This document shows positions 9,107 to 19,548 of a stretch of DNA of 64,000 bases, one piece after another. The position numbers and the translations under genes were made by a program. The DNA is from an uncultured Lachnospiraceae bacterium (GTDB taxonomy: Bacteria; Bacillota; Clostridia; Lachnospirales; Lachnospiraceae). The notes beneath the pieces were generated by a model. That model was not told where the DNA came from and did not search any database. It saw nothing but the letters and a program-made list of their open reading frames with translations. Where the stretch lies: NCBI GenBank assembly GCA_944383545.1, contig CALWPY010000001.1:327899-391898 (forward strand). The letters are read 5' to 3'. Numbering within the stretch: position 1 is the stretch's first letter; each line of letters begins with the position of its first letter.

Positions 9107-10219
9107 ATGGCTAGTTTATCACTCAAAAATATCTATAAAATTTATCCTAATGGCTTCAACGCTGTTAAGGACTTCAACCTTGAAGTAGAGGACAAGGAGT
9201 TTATCATCTTTGTAGGACCTTCAGGATGCGGAAAGTCAACCACACTTCGTATGATTGCCGGACTTGAAGATATCAGTTCAGGTGAATTATGGATTGGTGA
9301 CAAGATGGTTAATGATGTAGAGCCTAAGGACAGAGATATCGCGATGGTATTCCAGAACTACGCTCTGTATCCACATATGTCAGTTTATGATAACATGGCA
9401 TTCGGACTTAAGCTCAGAAAGGTATCAAAGGAAAAGATTGATAAGCAGGTGCATGAAGCTGCTAAGATTCTTGACATTGAGCATTTACTTGACCGTAAGC
9501 CAAAGGCTTTATCAGGTGGTCAGAGACAGAGAGTTGCTATGGGACGTGCTATCGTTCGTGAGCCAAAGGTATTCCTTATGGACGAGCCACTTTCCAACCT
9601 TGATGCAAAGCTCAGAGTTCAGATGCGTGTTGAGATTTCAAAGCTTCATCAGAGACTTCAGTCAACTATCATTTATGTAACACATGACCAGACAGAGGCT
9701 ATGACTCTTGGTACAAGAATAGTTGTTATGAAGGACGGAATCATCCAGCAGGTTGATACACCTCAGAACTTATACGATCATCCTACAAATCTCTTCGTTG
9801 CAGGTTTCATGGGAATGCCTCCTATGAACTTCATCGATTGCAAGGTTGTTAAATCCGGAGCAGACGTTTTACTTATGTTTGGTTCACACTCAATCAAAGT
9901 TCCAGAAGCAAAGGCTGCTAAGCTTGTTGCAGGTGGCTTTATTGACAAGGAAGTTGTACTTGGTATTCGTCCTGAAGATATTCATGACGAGCAGCTCTTC
10001 ATTGAGTCTTCACCAGAAAGCGTTATAGATGCAAGAATTAACATCTATGAAATGCTTGGCGCTGAAGTATACTTATATTTCACTATCGACCAGTTCGATA
10101 TTACTGCAAGAGTAAATGCACGTACAACAGCAAGACCTGGCGATACAGTACAGTTCGCATTTGACTTAAGCAAGATACATATCTTCGATAAGGAAACAGA
10201 AGAGGTCATTGCAAACTAG
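9107..10219 (+). CDS. msmK: Sugar ABC transporter ATPase, MsmK/UgpC type
   Basis: This 370-residue ATPase powers carbohydrate ABC importers and often serves several permeases at once in Firmicutes, because permease operons lack their own ATPase. Walker A is GPSGCGKST, the Q-loop is VFQNYALYPHMSV, the signature is LSGGQRQRVAMGRA, Walker B is VFLMDEPLSNLDAKL, and the H-loop is YVTHDQTEAM. A C-terminal OB/TOBE region (from about residue 240) contains GIRPEDIHDE. No permease gene is adjacent, which fits a shared ATPase. Its codon use (GGT, CGT, AAG rich) differs from its neighbours and suggests high expression. A strong AAGGAGG precedes the start and a strong terminator follows. Confidence 0.93.
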   Translation: MASLSLKNIYKIYPNGFNAVKDFNLEVEDKEFIIFVGPSGCGKSTTLRMIAGLEDISSGELWIGDKMVNDVEPKDRDIAMVFQNYALYPHMSVYDNMAFGLKLRKVSKEKIDKQVHEAAKILDIEHLLDRKPKALSGGQRQRVAMGRAIVREPKVFLMDEPLSNLDAKLRVQMRVEISKLHQRLQSTIIYVTHDQTEAMTLGTRIVVMKDGIIQQVDTPQNLYDHPTNLFVAGFMGMPPMNFIDCKVVKSGADVLLMFGSHSIKVPEAKAAKLVAGGFIDKEVVLGIRPEDIHDEQLFIESSPESVIDARINIYEMLGAEVYLYFTIDQFDITARVNARTTARPGDTVQFAFDLSKIHIFDKETEEVIAN

Positions 10220-10276
10220 TCCTTGACAGATTTGGAACAAAATTACAAATTTGTGAAAGCAGTGTGAAAAAAAGAA

Positions 10277-10313
10277 GGAAATGCATAAAAATATGCATTT
10301 CCTCTTTTTTTTA
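10277..10313 (+). terminator. Rho-independent terminator after msmK
   Basis: GGAAATGCAT (10277-10286) pairs perfectly with ATGCATTTCC (10293-10302) over a 6-base loop, followed by a run of T residues. This is a strong terminator. Confidence 0.9.
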
Positions 10314-10422
10314 TTTTGAAATTCTGTTAAAATCTTAATAGGTTGCAGTTCTGTATCTTGAATGGGGGATGTTTTGGACTGTGGGAAGGTATTTATTGTG
10401 AAGTTAGAATAGGAGTGATCAA

Positions 10423-11514
10423 ATGATATCAAATCAGATTTTGCAGGATACTATTATGGGGATAAAGGCTATTACTAAGACTGATATAATAGTAATGGAC
10501 ACTGAAGGAAAGTATGTTGCAAAAACAATAGAAGGAAGTGTAGAAAATTACGAGGAAGCTGCAGCGGCATTTGCAGAATCTCCGGCAGAAAGCCAGTCGT
10601 TGCTCGGTTTCCAGTTTTTTAAGGTAAATGACGATAAGCAGGTTGAGTATGTCATTTTGGCAAAGGGTGATAATGATAATACATATATGGTTGGAAAGAT
10701 GGTGGCTTTTCAGCTCCAGAATCTTCTTGTTGCCTATAAAGAAAGGTTTGACAAGGATAACTTTATCAAAAACCTCCTCTTAGACAATCTGCTTCTTGTT
10801 GACATATATAACAGGGCAAAGAAGCTCCATATAGATACTGATGTAAAGAGAATAGTTTTTATAATTGAAACAAAGAATGAAAAGGACAACAATGCTCTTG
10901 AGACTGTAAGAAATCTTTTTTCGGCAAAGACCAAGGATTTCATTACTGCGGTTGACGAGAAAAATATTATTCTTGTAAAAGAAGTAAAGGCAAATGAAAC
11001 ATATGATGATTTGATGAAGACGGCAAAGGTTATTGTAGATATGCTTAATACCGAAGCAATGTCTTCAGTGCATGTGGCATTTGGTACTATTGTCAATGAA
11101 ATTAAAGAGGTTTCACGTTCTTATAAAGAAGCAAAGATGGCACTGGATGTAGGGAAGATTTTCTACAGTGATAAAAACATTATTGCATACAATAATCTGG
11201 GAATAGGCCGTCTTATTTACCAGCTTCCTATACCTTTATGCAGAATGTTTATAAAAGAAATATTTGAGAACAAATCTCCTGATGATTTTGATGATGAGAC
11301 TCTTACAACCATAAATAAATTCTTTGAGAACAGTCTCAATGTGTCAGAAACTTCAAGACAGCTTTATATTCACAGAAATACGCTTGTATACAGATTGGAT
11401 AAAATACAGAAGGCAACCGGGCTTGATTTAAGGATTTTTGAGGATGCAATTACCTTTAAGATTGCGCTTATGGTTGTAAAATACATGAAATACATGGAGT
11501 CTTTGGATTTCTAA
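10423..11514 (+). CDS. CdaR/PucR-family transcriptional regulator
   Basis: The N-terminal half (residues 1-110) looks like a sugar-diacid-recognition sensor domain, with LQDTIMGIKAITKTDIIVMD and YVAKTIEGS. A middle GGDEF-like region follows at about 125-270. The C-terminal PucR-type helix-turn-helix ends the protein: ETSRQLYIHRNTLVYRLDKI then TGLDLRIFEDAITFKIAL. The family activates carbohydrate or purine catabolism genes in response to a ligand. Here it lies just behind the shared sugar ATPase and 31 bases before ftsE. The ligand cannot be read from the sequence. Confidence 0.87.
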   Translation: MISNQILQDTIMGIKAITKTDIIVMDTEGKYVAKTIEGSVENYEEAAAAFAESPAESQSLLGFQFFKVNDDKQVEYVILAKGDNDNTYMVGKMVAFQLQNLLVAYKERFDKDNFIKNLLLDNLLLVDIYNRAKKLHIDTDVKRIVFIIETKNEKDNNALETVRNLFSAKTKDFITAVDEKNIILVKEVKANETYDDLMKTAKVIVDMLNTEAMSSVHVAFGTIVNEIKEVSRSYKEAKMALDVGKIFYSDKNIIAYNNLGIGRLIYQLPIPLCRMFIKEIFENKSPDDFDDETLTTINKFFENSLNVSETSRQLYIHRNTLVYRLDKIQKATGLDLRIFEDAITFKIALMVVKYMKYMESLDF

Positions 11515-11545
11515 TCATGCTCCATGATACGGAAGGATAGATGAA

Positions 11546-12232
11546 ATGATTAAGTTAGAACATGTAAGTATGAAATATCCTGCGGGGACAGTTGCACTTA
11601 ATGATATTAACATTAACATTGAAAAGGGCGAGTTTGTCTTCATAGTGGGAAGCAGTGGCTCGGGAAAGACTACATTAATCAAATTATTACTTAAGGAAAT
11701 AAATCCTACGAAGGGAAATATCCAGGTGGCAGGATATGATTTCTCAAAGCTAAAACCGAGACAGGTGCCTAAGATGAGAAGGAAAATTGGGGTTGTATTC
11801 CAGAATTTCAGACTCCTTAAGGACAGAACGGTATATGAAAATGTGGCTTTTGCACAGAGAGTTATAGAGACACCTACAAGATACATCAGAAGACAGGTGC
11901 CGGCAATGCTTACACTTGTAGGTCTGGCAGACAGATACAAAGCGTATCCTAAGCAGCTTTCGGGAGGCGAACAGCAGAGAGTTGCACTTGCCAGGGCCCT
12001 GGTAAATAAGCCTGAAATTATTCTGGCGGACGAGCCTACCGGAAATCTGGACCCCAAAAATTCATGGGAGATAATGAACATGCTGGAGGAGATTAATGCC
12101 AAAGGTACTACGGTAGTTGTGGTTACACATAATAAAGAAATTGTTAATGCCATGAAGAAGAGGGTTATTACTCTTAAGAAGGGCGTAATAATAAGTGATG
12201 TACAAAAGGGTGGATATATAGATGAGGATTAG
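11546..12232 (+). CDS. ftsE: Cell division ATPase FtsE
   Basis: This 228-residue ABC ATPase pairs with FtsX to switch on cell-wall hydrolases at the membrane. Walker A is [10 protein letters not shown]-loop VFQNFRLL, signature [15 protein letters not shown], Walker [13 protein letters not shown] and H-loop VVVVTHNKE. The start [18 protein letters not shown] is typical of Firmicute FtsE. Its end overlaps ftsX by 11 bases. The following M23 hydrolase is the likely target of the complex. Confidence 0.96.
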   Translation: MIKLEHVSMKYPAGTVALNDININIEKGEFVFIVGSSGSGKTTLIKLLLKEINPTKGNIQVAGYDFSKLKPRQVPKMRRKIGVVFQNFRLLKDRTVYENVAFAQRVIETPTRYIRRQVPAMLTLVGLADRYKAYPKQLSGGEQQRVALARALVNKPEIILADEPTGNLDPKNSWEIMNMLEEINAKGTTVVVVTHNKEIVNAMKKRVITLKKGVIISDVQKGGYIDED

Positions 12233-13130
12233 TTCAGCTTGGTATAGTTTTAAACAGGGTATAAAAAATATCAGAAGAAATCTGATATTTTCACTTGCTT
12301 CTGTGGGAACTATAGTATCATGTTTGTTTTTATTTGGATTATTTTATTGTATTCTCGTAAATTTTGATTCGGCAATGCAGGAAATTGAAAGTTCAATTTC
12401 TATTTCCGTATTCTTTGAGGATGGTATAAGCGAGGAAAACATTACACTTATAGGTGAGCAGATAAGGACCAGGGATGAGGTAAATACCCTTGATTTTGTC
12501 TCGGCTGATGAAGCATGGGAGAAGTTTGCTAATGAAACATATGATGACCCGGAGGCCGCAATGGAGGCTTTTGGTGATGACAACCCTCTTGCCAATTCAG
12601 CATCATATACAATTACTTTGAAAGATGTAAGCAAGCAGGCAGAGTTTGTAAACTTCCTTCAGGGGCTTGCGGGAGTAAGAAGCGTAAAAAGCTCAGAATA
12701 TACTGCCGACAGTATCTCAGCTCTTAATACGATTGTTGGTTATGTTTCAATCGGAATTATTGTAATTCTTCTTTTGGTATCAATCTTTCTTATCAGTAAT
12801 ACAATTACAATAGGTATTACTGTTCGTAAGGATGAGATTGCCATTATGAAGCTTATCGGAGCAACAAATTATTTTGTAAGGGCACCGTTTATTGTTGAAG
12901 GTGTGCTTATAGGACTTGTCGGCTCTGTAATACCTGTTGCTCTATTATATTATATTTATGATATGGTTATTAATTATGTAGTAGGAAGATTTGCTATTCT
13001 TCAAAGCCTGTTTTCGTTTATACCGGCAAATGAGCTGTTTAGCGTTCTGGCACCGGTATCACTTCTTATAGGTGTCGGAATTGGTTTCCTGGGAAGCTGG
13101 CTTACTACAAGGAAGCATCTGAAGGTGTGA
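12222..13130 (+). CDS. ftsX: Cell division protein FtsX
   Basis: This is the permease-like partner of FtsE, 302 residues long. It has a first helix near residues 20-45, an extracellular domain of about 120 residues with the usual [14 protein letters not shown] start, then three helices near 165-190, 215-240 and 270-295. This four-helix layout is that of FtsX. The extracellular domain is expected to bind the coiled coil of the hydrolase encoded next. It overlaps ftsE and lies 18 bases before the hydrolase gene. Confidence 0.95.
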   Translation: MRISSAWYSFKQGIKNIRRNLIFSLASVGTIVSCLFLFGLFYCILVNFDSAMQEIESSISISVFFEDGISEENITLIGEQIRTRDEVNTLDFVSADEAWEKFANETYDDPEAAMEAFGDDNPLANSASYTITLKDVSKQAEFVNFLQGLAGVRSVKSSEYTADSISALNTIVGYVSIGIIVILLLVSIFLISNTITIGITVRKDEIAIMKLIGATNYFVRAPFIVEGVLIGLVGSVIPVALLYYIYDMVINYVVGRFAILQSLFSFIPANELFSVLAPVSLLIGVGIGFLGSWLTTRKHLKV

Positions 13131-13148
13131 AAGGGGAGACTGCCGTTT

Positions 13149-14471
13149 ATGAAGTTAATTCGGACAGCAGCTATGGTAATATTATCATTTCTGATAATAT
13201 TACCTATTGTTTTTGATGTAAATGCAGAACAGAATGTTGAATCTTCAGAGGAAACTACAGTTTCTTCAGAGGATACGGTTGTTCCTGTTGAGGAAACTAC
13301 TCCTGAGGAGCATACAACTGTGCCTGAAGATAATACAACTGCTGCCACAGAGGAGTCTGGCTCCACAGGAGCAACTTCCGGCACAACGGGAGGCGCTTCC
13401 GGCTCGATGGATGAAATAAATCAGGAAAAAGAGGAACTTATATCAAAGAAGGAGGAAGCTCAGAATCTTCTGGACAGTCTGAATGAAGACAGGACGGACA
13501 TAGTGACTTCCGCACAGCTTATTGATGAAAAGATTACTGAGTATCAGGAAATTATTTCGGACATTGAGAAACAGGAGGAAGAACTTGAAAAAGAGATAGA
13601 GACTCAGGAAAAACTTCTGGAAGAAGCAAAGGCAGAAGAAAGTAAGCAGTATGAGGCAATGAAGGCAAGAATACAGTTTGCCTATGAGAGTGGTAATTAT
13701 TCATATATTGATGCTTTTATGAATGCAACTAAATTTTCTGATGTGATAAATCATGCAGAGTATGTGTCTCAGGTTTCTGAATATGATGCTAATGAGCTAT
13801 ACAGACTTATTGAAATCAGAGAGGGTGTTGCCAATAAACAGCAGCTGCTTGATTTGAAAAGTGGAAATCTGGAAGATTTAAGGGCTGAGTATCAGGAGGA
13901 TACTGAAGCTCTTCAGATTCTCTGGGAAGGCAAGCAGACGCAGATAGAAAATTATGATAAAAATATAACCAGCATGGAAGAAGAGATAGAGAAGCTTGAT
14001 AAGGACGAAGAGGCTCTTGATGCAAGGATAGCCGCTTTGGAAAATCAGTCAAACAATGTAATTATCATTTCCGGAAATTTTGACGGCGAATTTGCATGGC
14101 CTATGCCTATGAGTACAAATATTACGTCATATTTTGGTCCGAGGTCAAGACCTACCGCAGGCGCAAGCTCATACCACAGGGGAATAGATATTGCATGTCC
14201 GCAGGGAAGTAATGTTATTGCTTCGGCAGATGGTGTGGTAATGTATGTAGGTTATATGTCTTCGGCAGGAAATGCAGTGCTTGTAAATCACGGTGGCGGT
14301 GTGGTTACATGTTATTATCATCTTTCTGCATTTAATTGCAGTGTAGGAGATTCTGTGGTACAGGGACAGGTGATTGCATATTCCGGTAATACAGGGGTTT
14401 CAACAGGACCACATCTGCACTTTTCTATAAGGATAAATGGTCAGTATGTGGACCCGCTGTCATATTTCTGA
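13149..14471 (+). CDS. EnvC-like M23 peptidoglycan hydrolase
   Basis: A signal peptide (residues 1-25) is followed by a Thr/Glu/Ser-rich linker (to about 90). A long coiled coil runs from about 93 to 300, rich in Glu, Lys and Gln. A C-terminal LytM/M23 domain has the zinc ligands H-x3-D in YHRGIDIACP and the H-x-H in GPHLHFS. The intact metal site suggests an active endopeptidase, unlike the degenerate LytM domain of E. coli EnvC. Its place after ftsEX matches the Firmicute arrangement in which FtsX activates the enzyme (PcsB/CwlO-like role). Ribosome site AAAGGGGAG precedes the ATG. Confidence 0.93.
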   Translation: MKLIRTAAMVILSFLIILPIVFDVNAEQNVESSEETTVSSEDTVVPVEETTPEEHTTVPEDNTTAATEESGSTGATSGTTGGASGSMDEINQEKEELISKKEEAQNLLDSLNEDRTDIVTSAQLIDEKITEYQEIISDIEKQEEELEKEIETQEKLLEEAKAEESKQYEAMKARIQFAYESGNYSYIDAFMNATKFSDVINHAEYVSQVSEYDANELYRLIEIREGVANKQQLLDLKSGNLEDLRAEYQEDTEALQILWEGKQTQIENYDKNITSMEEEIEKLDKDEEALDARIAALENQSNNVIIISGNFDGEFAWPMPMSTNITSYFGPRSRPTAGASSYHRGIDIACPQGSNVIASADGVVMYVGYMSSAGNAVLVNHGGGVVTCYYHLSAFNCSVGDSVVQGQVIAYSGNTGVSTGPHLHFSIRINGQYVDPLSYF

Positions 14472-14593
14472 TATGGAATAAGAGATTTTTATTGACTGGT
14501 ATATTTAATGTGTATTTATGATATATATTTAAGAATGTAATTGTGCATAAAGGCAGGCGTACCGGAATTAAATGTCTTGTGTGAAAGGGGCTT

Positions 14594-15835
14594 ATGTTTA
14601 TGAAATTTAACGGTAAAAAATCAATGGCACTTATAATTGTAATGGCTCTTGTTTTGTCGTTTATGACGGGCTGCACTGATAATGGCTCAGTGCATACCAA
14701 TACAACAGAAATAGGCGGCAACTCAAATGCGGATAATAGTGGTGCAGAGTTTGACGTCCTATCAAATGACGCTGCTGAAAAAGCTGAAGAGATTGAGAGC
14801 TATATCGACAATTATTTTTATTTTGACGAGGATGTTGAGTCACGCGAGGAGTCTTATTATGACGGAATAATGGCAGGTCTGGATGATCCTTATTCTGTAT
14901 ACTACACACCTGAAGAATATCAGGAGCTTTTGGAAGAGGATGAAGGTGAGTATGTAGGAATCGGAGCCACCGTATCAAAGGATATGGAGACAAATGAGGT
15001 CTATATTGTAAAACCTATCATAGGAAGCCCTGCTGAGGCTGCTGGACTTAAGCCTCAGGACGTATTTGTCGAGATTGACGGTGTAGAAATTACGGCAGAT
15101 ATGGAGCTTGAAGAAGTAGTTGACATGATAAGAGGTGAAGAAGGCACTACCGCACATATAAAGATTTATCGTGAAGGTGAAACGGACTATCTGGATTTTG
15201 AAATAGTAAGACAGCAGGTAGAGAATGTAACCGTAGCTTATGAAATGCTTGAAAATAATATCGGATATATTCAGGTAGACCAGTTTATTATGAATACTCC
15301 TGAACAGTTCAAGGCTGCTCTGGATGATTTGGAGTCTCAGGGAATGACTTCTCTTATTGTTGACATGAGAAATAATCCGGGCGGACTTCTTACTGCAGTT
15401 ACTGAAATGTGTGATTATATTATTGAAGATGGTGTAATTGTTTATACTGAGGATAAATATGGAAATGTGATTAACACATGGGAAACTGAGGATGATGAAT
15501 CGCTTGATATCCCTATGGTGGTGCTTGTAAATGGTGACAGTGCCAGTGCATCAGAGATTTTCACGGGCTGTATGAAGGATTACGGCAAGGCAACTATTGT
15601 CGGAACAACTACTTACGGTAAAGGAATTGTGCAGTCACTCTTCCCGTTATCCGATGGCTCGGCAATTAAGCTTACCATTGCAAAATACTTTACACCTAAT
15701 GGCTCGGACATTCATGAAAAGGGCATTGAGCCTGACATTGAAGTGGATTTACCTGATGAACTGAAAACTGAAATTGAAATAAGCCACGAGGAAGACACTC
15801 AGCTTCAGGCGGCAATTGAGGTGTTGTGTGAATAG
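14594..15835 (+). CDS. S41-family C-terminal processing peptidase, lipoprotein
   Basis: This is a CtpA/PDZ-type serine protease of 413 residues. A lipobox, SFMTGC, near residue 27 predicts a membrane-anchored lipoprotein. The CTP domain start YYDGIMAGLDDPYSVYY, a PDZ domain (about 125-200) with IIGSPAEAAGLKPQD, and the S41 core with LIVDMRNNPGGLL follow. The catalytic serine is in GDSASASEIF and the lysine in TTYGKGIVQ. The in-frame ATG six bases later (14600) has better spacing to GAAAGGGG and may be the true start. It closes the ftsEX-hydrolase cluster, and could process cell-wall proteins. Confidence 0.92.
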   Translation: MFMKFNGKKSMALIIVMALVLSFMTGCTDNGSVHTNTTEIGGNSNADNSGAEFDVLSNDAAEKAEEIESYIDNYFYFDEDVESREESYYDGIMAGLDDPYSVYYTPEEYQELLEEDEGEYVGIGATVSKDMETNEVYIVKPIIGSPAEAAGLKPQDVFVEIDGVEITADMELEEVVDMIRGEEGTTAHIKIYREGETDYLDFEIVRQQVENVTVAYEMLENNIGYIQVDQFIMNTPEQFKAALDDLESQGMTSLIVDMRNNPGGLLTAVTEMCDYIIEDGVIVYTEDKYGNVINTWETEDDESLDIPMVVLVNGDSASASEIFTGCMKDYGKATIVGTTTYGKGIVQSLFPLSDGSAIKLTIAKYFTPNGSDIHEKGIEPDIEVDLPDELKTEIEISHEEDTQLQAAIEVLCE

Positions 15836-15997
15836 TCGGTATATGAAATAAAGTACGTGAAATGAATCCGATGAAGGGGTATTTGACGGACTGGAAGTAT
15901 GTACCGGATATGCATGTGATGTTTTAGAAAATATATTTATAAGTTGCATTATGACAAGAAAATTTTGAGTATTTTACAACTAACGAAGGAGAAAACT

Positions 15998-17542
15998 ATG
16001 GACAGAGAATTGATTATCGTTCTGGATTTCGGCGGTCAGTATAATCAGCTGATTGCAAGGCGTGTAAGAGAGTGTAATGTGTATGCTGAAGTTCACCCGT
16101 ATACGCTTAGTCTGGAAAAAATTAAGGAGATGAATCCAAAGGGGATTATCTTTACCGGTGGGCCTGACGTCGTTTATGCCGAGGAATCCCCAAGATACAG
16201 CAAAGAAATTTACGAGGCAGGAATTCCGATACTGGGTATCTGTTACGGCTCCCAGCTTATGGCATATACGCTTGGCGGAAAGGTTGAATCGGCTCCTGTA
16301 AGTGAATATGGAAGAACTGAGGTTGAGATTGATGACTCTGATTCGCTTATCTTTAAAGGGATTGATAAAAAGACAATATGCTGGATGAGTCATACTGTTT
16401 ATATAGCGGAGGCACCTGAAGGATTTAAGGTGACAGCGCATACACCTGTATGTCCTGTAGCTGCCATGGAGTGTCCTGAGAGAAAGCTTTATGCAACGCA
16501 GTTCCACCCTGAGGTAATGCATACGCAGCAGGGTAAGGAAATGATAAAGAACTTTGTATATAATGTATGTGGTTGTAGTGGCGACTGGAAGATGGATTCC
16601 TTCGTTGAAACAACCATACAGTCGCTCAGAGAGAAAATCGGGAACGGCAAGGTGCTTTGTGCTCTTTCAGGTGGTGTTGATTCTTCTGTTGCGGCAGTGC
16701 TTTTATCAAAGGCTGTTGGAAAGCAGCTCACATGTGTTTTTGTAGACCACGGTCTGCTGCGTAAGAATGAAGGGGACGAGGTTGAAGCGGTATTCGGACC
16801 AGAGGGTCCTTATGATTTGAATTTTATCCGCGTGGATGCCGCCGAGCGTTTTTATTCAAAGCTCGCAGGCGTAACCGAGCCTGAGCAGAAAAGAAAAATT
16901 ATAGGTGAGGAATTTATACGTGTATTTGAGGAAGAGGCTCAGAAAATCGGAGCAGTTGATTACCTTGTCCAGGGAACAATCTATCCGGACGTAATTGAAT
17001 CAGGCCTCGGAAAATCTGCAACTATAAAATCTCATCATAATGTAGGCGGTCTTCCTGATTATGTGGATTTCAAAGAAATTGTAGAGCCGCTCCGCCTTCT
17101 GTTTAAGGATGAGGTGAGAAAAGCAGGTCTTGAGCTCGGCATACCTGAATACCTTGTATTCCGTCAGCCATTTCCGGGTCCGGGTCTGGGAATCCGTATC
17201 ATCGGTGAAGTAACGGCTGAAAAGGTTAAAATTGTTCAGGATGCAGACTTCATCTACCGCGAAGAAATAGCAAAAGCAGGTCTCGACAAAGGTCTCGGCC
17301 AGTATTTTGCGGCGCTTACCAACATGCGATCAGTAGGTGTCATGGGCGACGAGAGAACGTATGACTATGCAGTTGCACTTAGAGCGGTGAATACAAGTGA
17401 TTTTATGACGGCAGAAGCTTCGGAGCTTCCGCTTGAGGTGCTGTTTAAGGTTACTAACAGAATTATAAATGAGGTGCCGGGGGTTAACAGGGTAATGTAT
17501 GATTTGACCAGTAAACCACCTGGAACGATTGAGTTTGAATAG
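15998..17542 (+). CDS. guaA: GMP synthase, glutamine-hydrolysing
   Basis: This cytoplasmic enzyme converts XMP to GMP using ATP and glutamine. The class I amidotransferase part (1-190) has the nucleophile in GICYGSQLM and the histidine and glutamate in QFHPEV. The ATP pyrophosphatase part has the P-loop [12 protein letters not shown] (about 225). The dimerization part ends in the expected KPPGTIEFE. The ATG at 15998, preceded by GAAGGAG, gives a normal 514 residues; the frame extends further upstream without a ribosome site. The 3' end of guaA is a well-known integration target, and here a mobile element begins 58 bases after the stop. Confidence 0.97.
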   Translation: MDRELIIVLDFGGQYNQLIARRVRECNVYAEVHPYTLSLEKIKEMNPKGIIFTGGPDVVYAEESPRYSKEIYEAGIPILGICYGSQLMAYTLGGKVESAPVSEYGRTEVEIDDSDSLIFKGIDKKTICWMSHTVYIAEAPEGFKVTAHTPVCPVAAMECPERKLYATQFHPEVMHTQQGKEMIKNFVYNVCGCSGDWKMDSFVETTIQSLREKIGNGKVLCALSGGVDSSVAAVLLSKAVGKQLTCVFVDHGLLRKNEGDEVEAVFGPEGPYDLNFIRVDAAERFYSKLAGVTEPEQKRKIIGEEFIRVFEEEAQKIGAVDYLVQGTIYPDVIESGLGKSATIKSHHNVGGLPDYVDFKEIVEPLRLLFKDEVRKAGLELGIPEYLVFRQPFPGPGLGIRIIGEVTAEKVKIVQDADFIYREEIAKAGLDKGLGQYFAALTNMRSVGVMGDERTYDYAVALRAVNTSDFMTAEASELPLEVLFKVTNRIINEVPGVNRVMYDLTSKPPGTIEFE

Positions 17543-17549
17543 TAAACAC

Positions 17550-17595
17550 AGCTTCAGAAACAGCGAAAACAAGCCGTTTCTGGAGCTTTTTTCTT
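17550..17595 (+). terminator. Terminator of guaA
   Basis: AGCTTCAGAAAC pairs with GTTTCTGGAGCT around a 15-base loop, then a run of six T residues and a T-rich tract. It separates guaA from the mobile element. Confidence 0.8.
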
Positions 17596-17600
17596 TTCAT

Positions 17601-17618
17601 TGATACCTATATGATACC
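17601..17618 (+). repeat. Left paired TGATACC repeat, probable integrase arm site
   Basis: Two TGATACC copies are separated by four bases (TATA), so they repeat every 11 bases, about one helix turn. The same pair with CAAA as spacer is found at the other edge of the element. Position and geometry suggest arm-type binding sites of the element's integrase. Confidence 0.55.
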
Positions 17619-18234
17619 TGTTTGGGCAGTACCGGACATATTCTGGAATACTGCAAAAGGTATTTAAGGTATTTCTATTTCTTACAAATCTTTTTCTTTT
17701 CAAAATTTCCCATTTTATAAAAATTCGTAATAATACTACGACTTTTATTACAAAATTCGGAATATCTCTCGGTTTTAATCAGCTTTTTGATAATTTATCA
17801 TTTTATGTGTGGGAGAAATCAACTACCACTAAGTTGGGTAGTAACTCCTACTGTATACACCTAAAATGCAGATATAGAAACAGATATTATGGTAAGGGAG
17901 CGTATCTTGTCCCCAAAGGGAGCCAGAGAGTGCATTCTCAATCATTGGATTGGGAGGTAAGCTTTACAGAGGAGGCATGAGAACATATTGTTTGCATTTT
18001 GCCGGTGAAAGAGAACAGATAGTTTCTAAAATTGAGGCAGTGGCTACTTTATAATCTGAGCATGGAAGTAGTGTAAAAGACCATGGAGCAAAAAATAGTC
18101 CTGCAAAGGCTACTTTTCATGAAAAGATAGTCCTGCGAAGTCGAGAAGAGAACTTTGAAATGAGCTATCATATTTTGTAGAAGGCAAATTTGAGATACAT
18201 ACCGGTACAGCCGGGGAAAGGAGGTGAACCACCT
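17619..18234 (+). other. Left end region of the element, no firm gene
   Basis: About 600 bases without a supported gene. The first 250 are AT-rich. From 17880 the composition changes: there is a CTCAATC/GATTGGGAG hairpin near 17937-17956, and two copies of ATAGTCCTGC (about 18098 and 18127). A possible 25-codon frame at 17977-18054 begins immediately after GAGGAGG, but the spacing is too short to trust. The region probably holds integrase and excisionase binding sites and the promoter of the excisionase gene. Confidence 0.4.
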
Positions 18235-18420
18235 ATGGAAAAGAAAATTTTTTACAATGTTGACGAGGTGGCAGAAATGCTGTCCATATCACGTTCACAC
18301 GGATACAAGATTATCCGCGAGTTAAACCATGAGCTGCAGGAAAAGGGATACAGAACCATTACGGGTAAGGTTAGCTGTAAGTATTTTGACGAGAAGTTCT
18401 ATGGTTTGCAGACAGCTTAA
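18235..18420 (+). CDS. xis: Excisionase-like small HTH protein
   Basis: This 61-residue protein starts at the ATG eight bases after AAAGGAGGTG. Its FYNVDEVAEMLSISRSHGYKII segment is a winged-helix/MerR-like DNA-binding motif of the HTH_17 excisionase class, and the short C-terminal tail is basic to aromatic. It lies 18 bases before the integrase gene, the usual arrangement in Tn916-like and IMM elements of Firmicutes. It would bend the DNA ends and bias the integrase toward excision. Confidence 0.85.
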   Translation: MEKKIFYNVDEVAEMLSISRSHGYKIIRELNHELQEKGYRTITGKVSCKYFDEKFYGLQTA

Positions 18421-18438
18421 GGAAGGAGAGTGAAGAAA

Positions 18439-19548
18439 ATGGCTGCTTACAAGGATGAAGAGAGGGGAACATGGTATGTTTCCTTTCATTACAATGATTG
18501 GACAGGCAAGAACAGAAGGAAGCTGAAAAGAGGATTTAAGACCCGTAAGGAGGCACTGGAGTGGGAGCAGAAGTTCCGACTCCAGCAGGCAACCAGCCTG
18601 GATATGGATTTCGGTTCCTTTTACAGGATTTATGAGGATGACCTCAAGCCAAAGCTGAAACTGAATACCTGGAAAACGAAGGATACCATATTTCGAAACA
18701 GGATTTTGCCTTATTTCAAGGATAAGAAGATGAATGAAATCAGTCCGGCTGACATTATTAAATGGCAGAATGCGATTATGAAGCTTAAAACACCGGATGG
18801 AAAGCCGTTTAAGCCCACTTATCTGAAAACCATTCAGTCGGAGCTTTCGGCACTGTTCAACCATGCCATAAGATTTTATAATCTGCCGGATAATCCCGTG
18901 AAGAAAGCCGGAACCATCGGAAAGGGAAAAGCGGATGAAATGGAATTCTGGACGGAGGAGGAATATCTGAAATTTATAGAACAGGTAAAGGATAAATCCG
19001 TATCCTATTATGCGTTTCAGGTGCTTTACTGGTGTGGTTTAAGAAGTGGAGAACTGCTTGCGCTTACTGCAGCAGATATTGATGTGGAGGGTAAGGTGAT
19101 ACACATTAATAAATCCTACCAGAGAATTGACGGAGAGGATATCATCACCGATCCGAAGACACCGAAAAGCAGGCGGGATATTGTGATGCCGGATTTTCTG
19201 GCTGAGGAAATGAAAGAATATCTTTCAAGTCTGTATGGTTTTACAAGGGACAACAGGATATTTATGATTACCAAATCTTATCTGCACAAGGAAATGACCA
19301 GAGGCGCAAAAAAGGCAGGCGTAAAGCGTATTACAATTCACGGATTAAGACATTCGCATATTTCATATCTGATTAACAGAGGCTTTTCGGCAGTTGCCAT
19401 TGGGAACAGGGTAGGACATGAAAGCCAGAGTATTACGTTTCATTACGCCCATATGTTTCCAACGGAACAGCAGGAGATGGCTGCGGTACTTAACCGTGAA
19501 TTTTGTGAAAGAACAGGAAGTTTGGAGAAGGGAGATGATGTTAAATGA
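18439..19548 (+). CDS. int: Tyrosine integrase of the element
   Basis: This 369-residue site-specific recombinase has an N-terminal arm-binding AP2-like domain (GTWYVSFHYNDWTGKNRRKL), a SAM-like core-binding domain and a C-terminal catalytic domain. The active-site residues are visible: R in YWCGLRSGELLAL, H-x-x-R in TIHGLRHSHISYL, the histidine in VGHESQS, and the tyrosine nucleophile in FHYAHMF. ATG 18439 has AAGGAG ten bases upstream; GTG 18430 is too close to that site. Its stop overlaps the next start (ATGA). It should insert the element behind guaA. Confidence 0.95.
   Translation: MAAYKDEERGTWYVSFHYNDWTGKNRRKLKRGFKTRKEALEWEQKFRLQQATSLDMDFGSFYRIYEDDLKPKLKLNTWKTKDTIFRNRILPYFKDKKMNEISPADIIKWQNAIMKLKTPDGKPFKPTYLKTIQSELSALFNHAIRFYNLPDNPVKKAGTIGKGKADEMEFWTEEEYLKFIEQVKDKSVSYYAFQVLYWCGLRSGELLALTAADIDVEGKVIHINKSYQRIDGEDIITDPKTPKSRRDIVMPDFLAEEMKEYLSSLYGFTRDNRIFMITKSYLHKEMTRGAKKAGVKRITIHGLRHSHISYLINRGFSAVAIGNRVGHESQSITFHYAHMFPTEQQEMAAVLNREFCERTGSLEKGDDVK

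Noticed and set aside
13001-13384. Minus-strand frame across the ftsX/hydrolase junction
   Set aside because: It mirrors the low-complexity Thr/Glu/Ser linker of the hydrolase and has no support of its own.
15836-15997. Purine riboswitch before guaA
   Set aside because: The 160-base leader shows no paired P1 arms or conserved purine-switch core.
17977-18054. 25-codon frame before the excisionase gene
   Set aside because: GAGGAGG lies only one base before the ATG and the peptide has no recognised feature; left as a note only.
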